Origin: Symsagittifera roscoffensis
Taxonomy: Eukaryota > Xenacoelomorpha > Acoela > Convolutidae
Assembly: GCF_963678635.1 (NCBI RefSeq)
Contig: NC_087062.1
Location: 35,614,052 to 35,678,051 of the forward strand
DNA length: 64,000 bases
Direction: 5' to 3'
Shown here one piece after another: positions 24,563 to 33,659 of this stretch. Position 1 is the stretch's first letter. The number at the start of each line of letters is the position of its first letter. Below the pieces are notes generated by a model. It made no database searches. It was not told the DNA's origin and saw only the letters and a program-made list of their open reading frames with translations. A program made the translations under genes and the position numbers.

Positions 24563-24767
24563 TAATAAACTATTCTAATTCTATAGTTCTATATGTACAA
24601 TGTATGTACATAAGCTCAAATGTTAAAACGTTAAAAGGAAGTAGTTGAATTAAGATCGTTAAAAAGGACAACTGAACTTCCGTTCATATCGACCGATGGT
24701 CGTAACTAAACTGGTATTAATTAAAATACCGAAGGTCATTATACCATACTAAAAACAAATCACAACA
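24563..24767 (-). repeat. 5' LTR of element C
   Basis: This 205-bp partner of 18269-18473 differs at about five sites. It is flanked by GTGTT at 24768-24772. Confidence 0.94.
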
Positions 24768-24772
24768 GTGTT

Positions 24773-25278
24773 TCTTTTGAAACCGTAATCGTCAAAACTA
24801 GACGTAATTCGAGAAAGAGAGCTAACCAATATACTTTTAATCCAAATTTTGCTGTGATGCATTTTTCCGAAGTGAAAAAAAAACTAAGTTTTCCTTCATA
24901 TGGTTGCTTTTTTTTCGTTTTTCTATTCACTAAGCCATGCGTTTTTCCACTATCGAGTCAAAATATATCTTGATCACAATTTCAGTCGTTTTCTTTCTGA
25001 AGCTTCACATCGATTCTTTCTGAAGTGAACTGTTAGTCTTTTTCATAATGAGCCAACTGAAAGTCGACATTTTTTTCAAACTGAAGTTTGAGCTCCCTCG
25101 CTTCAATTGCTTCGTGCATTTGATTGACCGCTCTTTGAAGCGAAGAAACATACAATTTTGAAGAACATTAAAAATTAAATAAATCAAATGAACATTACAT
25201 ATTCACAAGTAGTAGCGAAATTAGTACGCCCTTCCCCCTACCCCGGCTAATCAAAGAGCTGTCGTGGTTTCTAATTTA
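24773..25278. other. Intergenic, nothing recognised
   Basis: AT-rich sequence downstream of the 25401-25763 exon with respect to the minus strand. Several TCTGAAG/GAAGC-type motifs near 25000-25140 are repeated but unassigned. Confidence 0.35.
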
Positions 25279-25400
25279 TCAAATAAATGTTTTGTAAAAT
25301 AGATTGTCAGAAACGTTGTCGTTTTGGCTGTTTAGCCGTTTTTTTTTCTGTAGAAACGTGCATATACCTTTTTGGTCGATTTTTTTGTGCATATACCTCT

Positions 25401-25763
25401 TCAAAAGTTGGAAAAACGAGACTGCTCGTATATACCTTCTTGGTCGATTTTTTTCAGCCACCTTTCTAGTTCATCAATTGAACTCTTGAGGTCACCACAT
25501 GAAGTGTCCACAAATTCCCGAGCTTGTTCTTCCTTCATCACGTGGGCCAGTGCCTGGTCATTGAGCCAGTTCAGCTGTCCTTGATGGTACATTTGCAGAT
25601 CGAGGTACTTAGGGTCAATCTGGAAGTTGAAGTTCTTCACTGGCTCCCGAGGTGCCTCGACCTTCTTTTTCGGAACCCCGGGATACGCATTGTTGACGAC
25701 GTTGAAAGGTTCCCAGCCGAGTCTGCTGACATTGTAGGGGTCGAAATCTTCTCTGAAGCGCAT
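25401..25763 (-). CDS. Unidentified host protein exon
   Basis: An open frame of 120 codons starts at an ATG (25761-25763). Its GC content and codon use differ from the surrounding repeats. The N-terminal part reads REDFDPYNVSRLGWEPFNVV, followed by a Pro/Lys linker and a charged helical C-terminus (LQMYHQGQLNWLNDQALAHV, SSIDELERWLKKIDQEG). I do not recognise the family. The end is uncertain: a potential donor (GTATAT) lies at the GAAG near 25442. The segment around it is partly duplicated 66 bp further on (25367-25390 resembles 25433-25455). It may be a whole small gene or the 5' exon of a larger one. Confidence 0.5.
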   Translation of the reverse strand: MRFREDFDPYNVSRLGWEPFNVVNNAYPGVPKKKVEAPREPVKNFNFQIDPKYLDLQMYHQGQLNWLNDQALAHVMKEEQAREFVDTSCGDLKSSIDELERWLKKIDQEGIYEQSRFSNF

Positions 25764-26945
25764 ATTTTAATTAGTGTATGAAAAATCGTGGTGGGATTGG
25801 AAAACTGAGTACGTATTTTTATTTGATTATTTGCGTAAAATGACACAACTCCAAGAAAATAAGCCAAAACTTGTAGACTGTTGACATGCTTAGAAGATCT
25901 GTAACTTTGACTGAACTGTTAGGGTGCCCTTTAAAAAATTTTGTCCTAGATTAAAATTTGATTTTGTTTTTAAAAAGTGGAAGGTTTTGGTTTTTATTAT
26001 TTTGATGAAATATATTTTTTTTCAAGTTAATTGTCATTCAGTTTCTGCCATTCCGACACTGACTGGTCCTGAGCTAAGCTTTGTATGGCTTAGTATGTCG
26101 AGCGAGATTCTTTTTTTCCAGCTAAAAGCATACAAAAAACCCAATTTGGAACTCTATAATGAACTGGTTTGCTGTACGACTCGCACGCGAGCAAAGGCAG
26201 TGAGTAAAGCTCCCTTTTTGAGCATAGTTCAGGTTTTCTTAACAAAAAATTATAGTAAGGCTTCCAAGTAACATTATTATCTTGACAAGATATTGCATGG
26301 GTTTCGCATATCTTGCAAGAGCTTGCACGATTTTGCTTGGTCTTGGCAAAGTTTTCTTAGATCGGAACAGTGGGAATGCTTTTTCGACAATTTCGCACTT
26401 TTAACTTTGATATTACCGTCATAAACTTAGACAAAAAATGGTTGATTCTTTTTAAGCAATAATCATTTGTTGAAGCAAAATGAAATGGTTTAAATTAGTA
26501 CTGTAAGCCATTCGCGCATAAATTTTGATGTTTGTTTTCAAGTCGAGCAAGGATGAGGATAAATACTTGTCGTATTCCCCAATTTAGAAAAAAATTTGTC
26601 TTACTATACAAAAGGCTTCTTGCACTCCTTTTTATCCTTTTTGAAAAAGGAGATAAGTATATTGAAAAAATGGGTTGATTGAACTCCTCTAATAAGATGC
26701 TTCATCTAATGAGAGTGTCATGTTTAGGTTTTGGTGCTAATAAAGACAACGAGTCCCTAGTTTATCCGCAAGAGGACCCTTTTGACTTCGATATCAGAGA
26801 GACTTGAACTCTTAAAACATAAATTAGCTTTTCAGAAACTATCGAAACCCAGACCCTTATTCATTTCTTAGTTCAAATCATTTAACGCACAACAGGGGTG
26901 GCTTGAGCAATGATTCATCTGGCCTTTAAGCATTGGATAGCAGAA
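25764..26945. other. Intergenic, nothing firmly recognised
   Basis: AT-rich sequence. An open plus frame at 25924-26271 has no motif. Repeated TTGCAAGA/TTGCACGA words occur near 26290-26340. Confidence 0.35.
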
Positions 26946-27230
26946 TAAACAAGACTGCTCGTATCAAGGCGAAGCCCTGAAAGTTCCGACTGCCTTTTAA
27001 GGTTTATGGAGCAATAATAAAAAAGTTAAATGTGAAAAAATAAAATGAAAAAAAAAAAATCTAAAACTTGAAATTTTCTATGAAAACATCCCCCCCCCAT
27101 ATAAAGCCATATAAAGTACAAAAGAATAGACTTCGCTCATTGTAACAAATCAATTATGGCAAATAAGCTTCTTTCAGCCAATTTGGAACAATTTCTAAGA
27201 TGGATTGAATCTCCGCTTACGCGTTAATAG
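26946..27230 (+). repeat. Dispersed repeat R1, first half (split by element B)
   Basis: The sequence starting AACAAGACTGCTCGTATCA matches 48139-48420 and 46405-46580. It ends at the ATAG duplication (27227-27230) where element B inserted, and continues at 46144. No coding potential was seen. Confidence 0.88.
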
Positions 27231-27642
27231 TGAGTTAGGACCGATGGGTATAACTCATAGAGTAATTTTTCGGATAGGGTACACCGTCTGCTCGTCACGC
27301 TATCTTATTTTCGGCCGGATAGATTCGTGCAACTTCTTAGTCTAATACCGATCCTAATCTTACTCTTATACTATCTAGTCTCAGGTTGTTTAACTAGTCT
27401 CTGCTAGGCTCAATAGATCTAGGGTATACTGGTTTATTGCGGCTGCTGAAGTACTCGGGAGAGTTCAACTAATTTCTAAGTTAAATTCAAATCTCTCTGG
27501 TGCTGAAATTACAAGTAATTTCAGCACTTACAAATAAGTGGATTGTTAGTCAGATGGATCATGATTGGTTAATATTAAATACTTTACATTGGTAAAATAT
27601 CTAATTTATCCAATCATAAAATGTAGTTTAGATCAGGTTCCA
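27231..27642 (-). repeat. 3' LTR of element B
   Basis: This 412-bp LTR begins TGGAACCTGATC and ends CTAACTCA on the element strand. A 13-bp perfect inverted repeat (GTGCTGAAATTAC) forms a hairpin at 27500-27527. The purine-rich GGATGGG directly before it on the minus strand is a weak polypurine tract. Confidence 0.95.
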
Positions 27643-27687
27643 CCCATCCGGGTTTTACAGAGTTTTTTAGAATAGTCTTTCTGCAAT

Positions 27688-28137
27688 TCAAAGGATGGAT
27701 GATGGACGTTGGTATTTGGCGAACATCTTATTTCTTCTGGGTTTTCTTATTAGAGAAGTCCCAGATTCAATCGTTGTGTCTTCTCAAGACAACGACTGGG
27801 TTTTCGCAACAAACTCAAATCTGATTTCAGAATGGTTGGCTATGTCAGGTTTTTCTGTTTCATTGATGAGAACTTCTTTGTGTTTGACCTTGTCTTGGAA
27901 TGGCGTGGAGATTGTGCGTGGAGGGGATGCCTGGTTACTCGGATCTGTACGTATACTTGAACATCGAGGTGGTCATTGGTCTAGTTCAATGAAGTCCTTT
28001 TCTGCGAAGTCAAGTCGTACTCTAAATCCTTTGAGTTGTGATTGTGGGCGGCATATTGATTGTGGTTGGCCATTCTTTCTCGAGTGTAGTAGGGTCGTTT
28101 TGTCTTTGGATGTTCGTCCTTGGTGTTGTATTCTGAT
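27688..28137 (-). pseudogene. Element B 3' frame, no ATG, two in-frame TGA
   Basis: A minus-strand frame of 149 codons is open from directly after a TAG (28138-28140) to TGA (27688-27690), except for TGA at 27973-27975 and 27784-27786. Its composition (for example FRVRLDFAEKDFIEL and KHKEVLINETEKPDIANH) looks like real protein. It has no ATG near the start. The AG of the preceding TAG could be a splice acceptor, so it may be the last exon of a spliced accessory gene, as in complex retroviruses; this is an inference. The opposite strand has an overlapping 158-codon frame (27695-28171) that I regard as a shadow. Confidence 0.4.
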
Positions 28138-28140
28138 CTA

Positions 28141-29226
28141 TGTATTGCATAATGTAATTTACATTTTATAAAACTTTTATTAGTTTAATATTTTTTAATT
28201 ATGATTTTAGTTAGTTGTTTTCACAAAAGCTTTTTGTTTTAATTCAGTTATTTTGAAGAGTTACTCACCCTTGAGTAGCTCTTATTAAAAATAGGAGTGT
28301 GTGTCACAAAGCGTGGATGTAGCGCGGTGGGTTAGGCCGGCTATAGAGCATGCTCAGGACGTCCTTCCTGGTGGGTTAGGCCAGGAGTGGGAGTATGATT
28401 GCATGCGGTTTTTGTGAGAGGTCCTGTTATGTGACAACGTTTTATGTTGGGTTTGTTGTGGTTTTTCTTATGTTTTGTTGGTTGTGTCCTTTTTTCAAAA
28501 ATCAAATTGTTTGTGGTATGGGTTTGTCTTTCGACTTTTTTGTGTTTTATTATTTTTTTCTTAGACTTTATAATAGTCTTCAAAAGAATAAATTATCCAG
28601 TTTTAAACTGGGTTAATCCGGTTTGGGTACCGTTGGTTTCCTTTTTCTTAGTCATGCTGTTATGCTATGTGTTGTGGTGTTTAGTAAGCTGCATTGGTTA
28701 GTTTTGTTTAGTATATAATTCCTTTCCAACCGGGTTAAAGGAAAGTTTGAAACTTGTTATCGTGTGTTAGAGTTGTTGAGTTGTGAAATCTTGAAACTGA
28801 AATTCATTATTTAAACAATTCTTCGTGGGCGAGCTGTGCGAGTTTGGATAGAATTCTTGTGCGAGTGAATGGAAATATCAAAAGGTTAGTACTGCATTTG
28901 CTTCTTATCAATTTACTACATAGAATTTCAATTTTACTGCTAGTTGTTGGGGAAAATTAAGTTACAAATTTTCATCATTATTAGATTTACTGCTTGTGGG
29001 GGAAAAATTTATAAATTAAATTACTGCATTGGTATTATATTTATTTAATTGTTGGTGCAAAAATCTAATAGGGTTTTAAACAGTTTTGAAGAAGTTTGCT
29101 ATTTTTTATTTTTTTTTGTGAATTTTTCAGATGATCGTTGGATGAAGGCTAAAATTCTAAAGAAAACATGGATAAAGAATGGTGAGTTTCTAATATTTTA
29201 ATTAGTTAGTAATATGTATAATTCAT
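28141..29226. other. Element B 3' non-coding region
   Basis: Between the 602-residue frame and the 3' frame there is 1.1 kb of T-rich (plus-strand) sequence. A minus-strand Lys/His/Thr-rich stretch at 28341-28583 lacks an ATG. On the plus strand an acceptor-like TTTTTCAG at about 29124-29131 and a GTGAGT near 29182 resemble a small antisense exon. No function can be assigned. Confidence 0.35.
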
Positions 29227-29235
29227 ACTTACCTG
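29227..29235 (-). other. Consensus splice donor after the 602-residue ORF
   Basis: On the minus strand CAG followed by GTAAGT lies immediately after the TAA stop of the 602-codon frame. The match to the donor consensus is complete, which suggests that element B transcripts are spliced into a 3' exon. Confidence 0.5.
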
Positions 29236-31044
29236 TTAGTCGTCGGGGAAGAAACCGTGGGGGAAGATGTCGTGGATGAGATCTGAAGTTGTTAGTAATT
29301 TAGCTAAAATGCGGATGATATTTTTAGTTTGAAGTAGTGGCCAAAGCAATTGAAGTGCTTTAATGGTGGTTAGTTCTTCAGTGCCAACTGCAAATTCATA
29401 AGGTGTGTTTTGGATTAGATTATATAATTTGTGATTGAATTTAGTGTTATGGATGAATTCTAAAATGGGGATTTCTATAGGTTGTACAAACTCGTGTGGG
29501 ATAAGGAAGGGTCGGGATTCTTCTGCGTTGAAGGTCTTGGTGATGGGACAAAAAATATACATTTGGGTTATGGGATCATAATTTCGAAGAATACCATGAA
29601 GGTTAGTATCTTTAATGCAATATGTGAAGTTAAGAAAGAATGGTGAGGTGTATTTGGAATTGATGAATTGAAAACGATGGTGTGGTTGTCTGGAGGGAAT
29701 GTGTAGGTCGAAGTGATTTTGGATAAAACGATAATAAGTATATGTGTTTGTTTGTTTAGTGCGCAACATAATATCGTGTGAGCAGTGCAAATCTCTTTCA
29801 TGTGGTGCAAGGAAATGAAAGGTTAGTGAAAATATTTGGAAGCGTTCTTTAAAACTTTCGTAGGCTTGTGTGTCTGTTAGTGCTTCTGAAATAATGTGGT
29901 CAAACTTGCGATCGAAGATACTTAGTGTAAATACATATGGTGTTTTAATGAAAAATTTCTCGGTGATTTGTGGGTTAGCGAAGCGATCGTCGTCTAAGAA
30001 TTGATCTTGGTTAGTTCTGATGATGTTATGATCGTAATATTCTAGTGTATATTCATTTGCTCGGGGTGCAGTGTGTGTTTTTAGTGATTTTTTATATCCA
30101 ATGTAAGTAAATTGTCTAGGTGTTAGTGGTGTAGTGAGTCGATATAGCATGTCCTTATTTCGTTCTATATCGATGTGAGTGTTAGATAAAGGTAAGCAAA
30201 GGGGATTAGTATAATGATAATATGAGGTCCAAGGAAGGGTAGGCATTAAAACGTGTTCGTCTACAAAGTTACGTGTCTCATTAGTGTCGTGAGGGGTGTT
30301 TAAGGTGTATTGTGGAAATGAGGGTAAGGTGATAGCTAAAAATTCTTTTGTGTTAGTGTGTTTTGGATGGTTGATATATTCACGGGCTGTTCCTGGTTTC
30401 GCCGGGAAAGGATGGTTGGGGAACTTTCTTTTAAAAGTGCGGTAAGCTCTATTAGTGCTGAGTGAAGATTCAGTAGATGTGGATGATGGTGCTAATGATT
30501 CAGTATAAATTGAAGAGGGTGTAGGGGTAGGAGGGTTGGATGAATCTATTGTGGATGAGATTTGGTTTATGGTTGGGGTGTCAAGGTGGTAGGGTTGTTG
30601 TTGTAGAGTAATGAAATTATCTAGTTCTGGGGAGATTCGGTGGGTGTCTGGAGAATGAGATGATTGGTCTGAGTGAAGTGAGGAGTATGTTGGAGTGACT
30701 TGGGAAGCATAAGAGGGTGTAGAATTGGTTGGGTCAGGGTTATTTGGTAGTATGGGTTGAAAAGGGGGTTGAGAAAAATTTGAGGAGTTGGTGTGAAAAT
30801 TATTTGATGGAGATGGTTCAGAGTCGGCAAATTCATCGGGGGTTTCAATATTCGGGTTATTGAGTTGTGAGATGGAGTATAAAACTGAGATGTGTGAATT
30901 AGTCTCGGAATTCATGCCGGATGTTACATTACTGGTGGGGAAATCGGGTGGCGGAAAAGCAAAAAGTGGTATTATTTGGATTGGAGTGGTGAGGTTGGTT
31001 GGATGGGAATTTGATCGGTGTAGGGATCCAAGTTGTCGGCTCAT
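29236..31044 (-). CDS. Element B 602-residue orphan protein
   Basis: An intact frame starts at ATG 31042-31044, which overlaps the stop of the envelope frame as ATGA. The first 220 residues are rich in Ser, Thr, Pro and Asn and probably disordered. From about residue 230 the sequence becomes ordered, with many aromatic residues (GYKKSLKTHTAPRANEYTLE, FFIKTPYVFTLSIFDRKFDH, LTFHFLAPHERDLHCSHDIM), and ends with hydrophobic helices near LLWPLLQTKNIIRILAKLL. There is no signal peptide and no cysteine pairing pattern. I do not recognise the family. Its position after the glycoprotein and the intact frame suggest an accessory or structural protein of the element. Confidence 0.75.
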   Translation of the reverse strand: MSRQLGSLHRSNSHPTNLTTPIQIIPLFAFPPPDFPTSNVTSGMNSETNSHISVLYSISQLNNPNIETPDEFADSEPSPSNNFHTNSSNFSQPPFQPILPNNPDPTNSTPSYASQVTPTYSSLHSDQSSHSPDTHRISPELDNFITLQQQPYHLDTPTINQISSTIDSSNPPTPTPSSIYTESLAPSSTSTESSLSTNRAYRTFKRKFPNHPFPAKPGTAREYINHPKHTNTKEFLAITLPSFPQYTLNTPHDTNETRNFVDEHVLMPTLPWTSYYHYTNPLCLPLSNTHIDIERNKDMLYRLTTPLTPRQFTYIGYKKSLKTHTAPRANEYTLEYYDHNIIRTNQDQFLDDDRFANPQITEKFFIKTPYVFTLSIFDRKFDHIISEALTDTQAYESFKERFQIFSLTFHFLAPHERDLHCSHDIMLRTKQTNTYTYYRFIQNHFDLHIPSRQPHHRFQFINSKYTSPFFLNFTYCIKDTNLHGILRNYDPITQMYIFCPITKTFNAEESRPFLIPHEFVQPIEIPILEFIHNTKFNHKLYNLIQNTPYEFAVGTEELTTIKALQLLWPLLQTKNIIRILAKLLTTSDLIHDIFPHGFFPDD

Positions 31045-33659
31045 CGTGGGCTAAAAAAATTATTATTTTGAGACTGAAAAGCGGTGGTATGGGGTTGTTC
31101 TATAATTTGTTCATAAGTATTTTCATCTTGTGAGTGGTGTGGCATTATATGTTGGATGGGACTTTGTGATATGGTTGGTCTAAAATTTTGTTTATGTGTT
31201 ATGGCTAAATTTCGAAAATTACGTGGGACTAGGGATAATGGATGGTTATGTGGTAGGGGTGGTAACTGTGGTGCTGTTGGTGTTGTGTCTACATTGTTAT
31301 GTTCTTCGTCGTATGTGTTCTGTCTTGTTGCTATTTTTGTGTTATATTCTTTTATTTGTGCGTCTAAAAGAATTTTGTTTATAGATGTAGAAAAGATTCC
31401 AAAAAATCCTGCAAAGAGTATGCGTGCTACGCTTGCTTGTCTGTTTACTTGTGTGTGTATAGCACATGTGTTGTAGATTCCTTTTAAAAGTGAGAAAAGA
31501 AATCCAATAAAGTTAAACATTGCGTATAAAATAGTCAATTTTTCTAAGATGTAATAGGGTCATCCTAGAAAATCAAGAATTTCATTCTTGAGTGTAACAA
31601 AGCTAAAAATATTGATAGGTGATATATCTTGGGGACGGTATTTTTCACCGTTTAGATATATATAATCTTTAATGTCTTTAAAATATCCGCTATAGTCTTG
31701 CGTATAGATGTCTGCAAATCCTGCGGTTTCGGCAAGTTTGCGTAAGTTTTGGTCAATTGATTGTCTTTGTATTGTGTCCATTTGTGTTAATAATTCTTGG
31801 AATTGCTGTGTTCTAATGTGATGTTGAATATCTGATTTTGAGTATATTCCTATTGATTGTAAGTCTATATTTGGGTTTCGAGCGATAGCGCGAATGCTTT
31901 CTGGTGAAAATTTTTTGAGTGATTGCATTAATGTGGGATATGGGGTGAGAAGGTAATATTTATCTTCATCAGGGTTTAGTTGTACTACGTTGTGGCTATT
32001 TTCTGATCCACATGGGACTGCGGTATCCCAGAAATAGGTTCTTCGTGAAAGTGTGTCAACGAAATGTACTTTATTCTTATAAAAGATAGGGATTCTTTTA
32101 TAGCATCGTTTATCTTCAAAAACGTATAGTGGTGATACTTTTTTAGTACAAGTATAAAACCATAAGATGTTTCCTTCATAGTCTAAAAAATTTGATCTAT
32201 TTCCTGATAGTAAATATCCTGCGTAGGGTATTTTTAATACTGCTAGTGCAAGTGATTGTAATATTTGTGTTCTTTCTAATTCGCATAGTTGGTGTAGTGT
32301 TTCTAATTCGGAGAGTGACATTTCTTGAAAAATTCGGCTAATCGTGTAGTCTAGTTTCATATCTAAGTGAATATCATAGTGGATATTACCAAAATATGTA
32401 CTATTCATTAGTGATAGTTCTTGTAAACGTGTGCTTTGATCGTCTTGGGGCTTTAGATGTCCATCAAGTTGACCTGTATTCTTTTGAAAATGAACTGGTA
32501 CGTATGATGTTCCCTCATTTGGAGGATGACTTGTGGCGTATGGGTCGACTTTTAGTTTTCCAGTGGTCATGTCGAATCCATTTTCGTATTCAACTAATAT
32601 TTCAGAGTATTGTGTTTTGTGAAGTGGGTTTTTGTATTTACATGCAAGTTCTGTTTCTTGATATATTTGAAAACGTGTTAATTTATTTTCTATATTATGA
32701 ATGTTTCTAAAATTAGAACTTATTTTTCGTAATGGATTTACTTGTTCATATGGTATTGATTGTATAAAATATTTTTCGTGAAATTTTATCATACGAGCGT
32801 GTATTTTTGCTACTTGAAATGTTGTACATGTGTCTTCGGGGAACCAAACAATTGTTGCTTGTGTTCTTGTTGTAGGGTCACAATAACCTTGGTCGTTTTT
32901 ACAAGGTAATCTAATTCCTTGATAGATCATTGTGTTGTCTGATAAATCTCGTGTGAGTTGTATTTTTTCGAGTTGTATTTTCCAATCGAAAAACATTATT
33001 TCTTGGTATCCTTTATTTTTTGTGTCTGCTTTACAGTTTGATGGGTCATTTATACCAATGTGTGGTATCCAGTGTTTATCGTGCATGTCATAGGTTAATC
33101 GTCCGTGTGCGCCGTTATATGGGTATTTTTCATCTAATTTTATATGTCCTTGATATCTTTCAAGTTCTGCTTGATGTACAGAATCTGAAAAAACTTGAAA
33201 ATATACTAACTTTCTATCTGTGTTTTTATTTTTTGTGATGTTAAGTCGGAGTAACTCGTTTTTACAATCTTCGGGATTGAGATGTAAAAGTCGTTCTATA
33301 TTACTCTGGTAGAATGATTCATGGTCAAGTCGGTTTTTATTTCCGTTTGAGACTTGTGAACAATGTACTTTCTTTTCAGAAAATGTTGCTGTGAATTTAT
33401 ATCCTATAACTGTAGTTGCTCGGGCTTTTGAATAAAGTGTTGCTATTACATTTGTAGTTTCTATGGCTTGGGGTTCTGTTTCGCATTGTGATACTTGATT
33501 TATTGCATACTTGTGTAGTGTTTTTTGTTCGTTTTCTTCACAATCGTAATGTGTTACTAATAAATCTTGGGGTCCTGTGCGGGGAGAAGGGTTTATGTTT
33601 TGATTTGAGATTACTAGAAAAAGGAGTTGGAGAAAAATTAATAATTTTAGAATATACAT
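31041..33659 (-). CDS. Element B envelope-like glycoprotein with internal TGA
   Basis: One frame of 872 codons starts at ATG 33657-33659 and is interrupted by a single TGA (31560-31562, codon 700). The first part has a signal peptide (MYILKLLIFLQLLFLVISNQ) and an ectodomain with paired cysteines: HYDCEEN, QVSQCE, KKVHCSQ, LNPEDCKNE, YTCTKKV, KRCYKRIPIF and AVPCGSEN. The part after the TGA contains hydrophobic membrane segments (FNFIGFLFSLLKG, RILFAGFFGIF) and a Pro/His-rich tail. The Cys pattern and the CYKRIPIF / FVDTLSRRTYFW blocks recall glycoproteins of chu-like viruses captured by retroelements; I infer this from pattern only. Without readthrough, the product would be a secreted ectodomain without anchor. 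The start overlaps the upstream frame by 13 nt. Confidence 0.7.

Larger units (their letters stand above)
18269..24767 (-). mobile_element. Element C: Ty3/gypsy-like LTR retrotransposon, recently decayed
   Basis: A 6.5-kb minus-strand element with two 205-bp LTRs differing at about five positions. It has target duplication GTGTT (18264-18268 and 24768-24772) and a perfect tRNA-Ser-like primer site. Gag, protease, reverse transcriptase, RNase H and integrase occur in gypsy order, followed by a long acidic 3' frame. It is related to element A but younger. Breaks include a frameshift in a T-run near the protease, at least three in-frame TGA codons (24048, 20549, 19412) and further frame changes in pol. 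Confidence 0.95.

Noticed and set aside
27695..28171. 158-codon plus-strand ATG frame inside element B, a possible antisense gene
   Set aside because: Its Ser/Leu/Trp/Cys-heavy composition looks like the complement of a coding strand, and the minus-strand frame (27688-28137) reads as more protein-like. Kept only as a caution.
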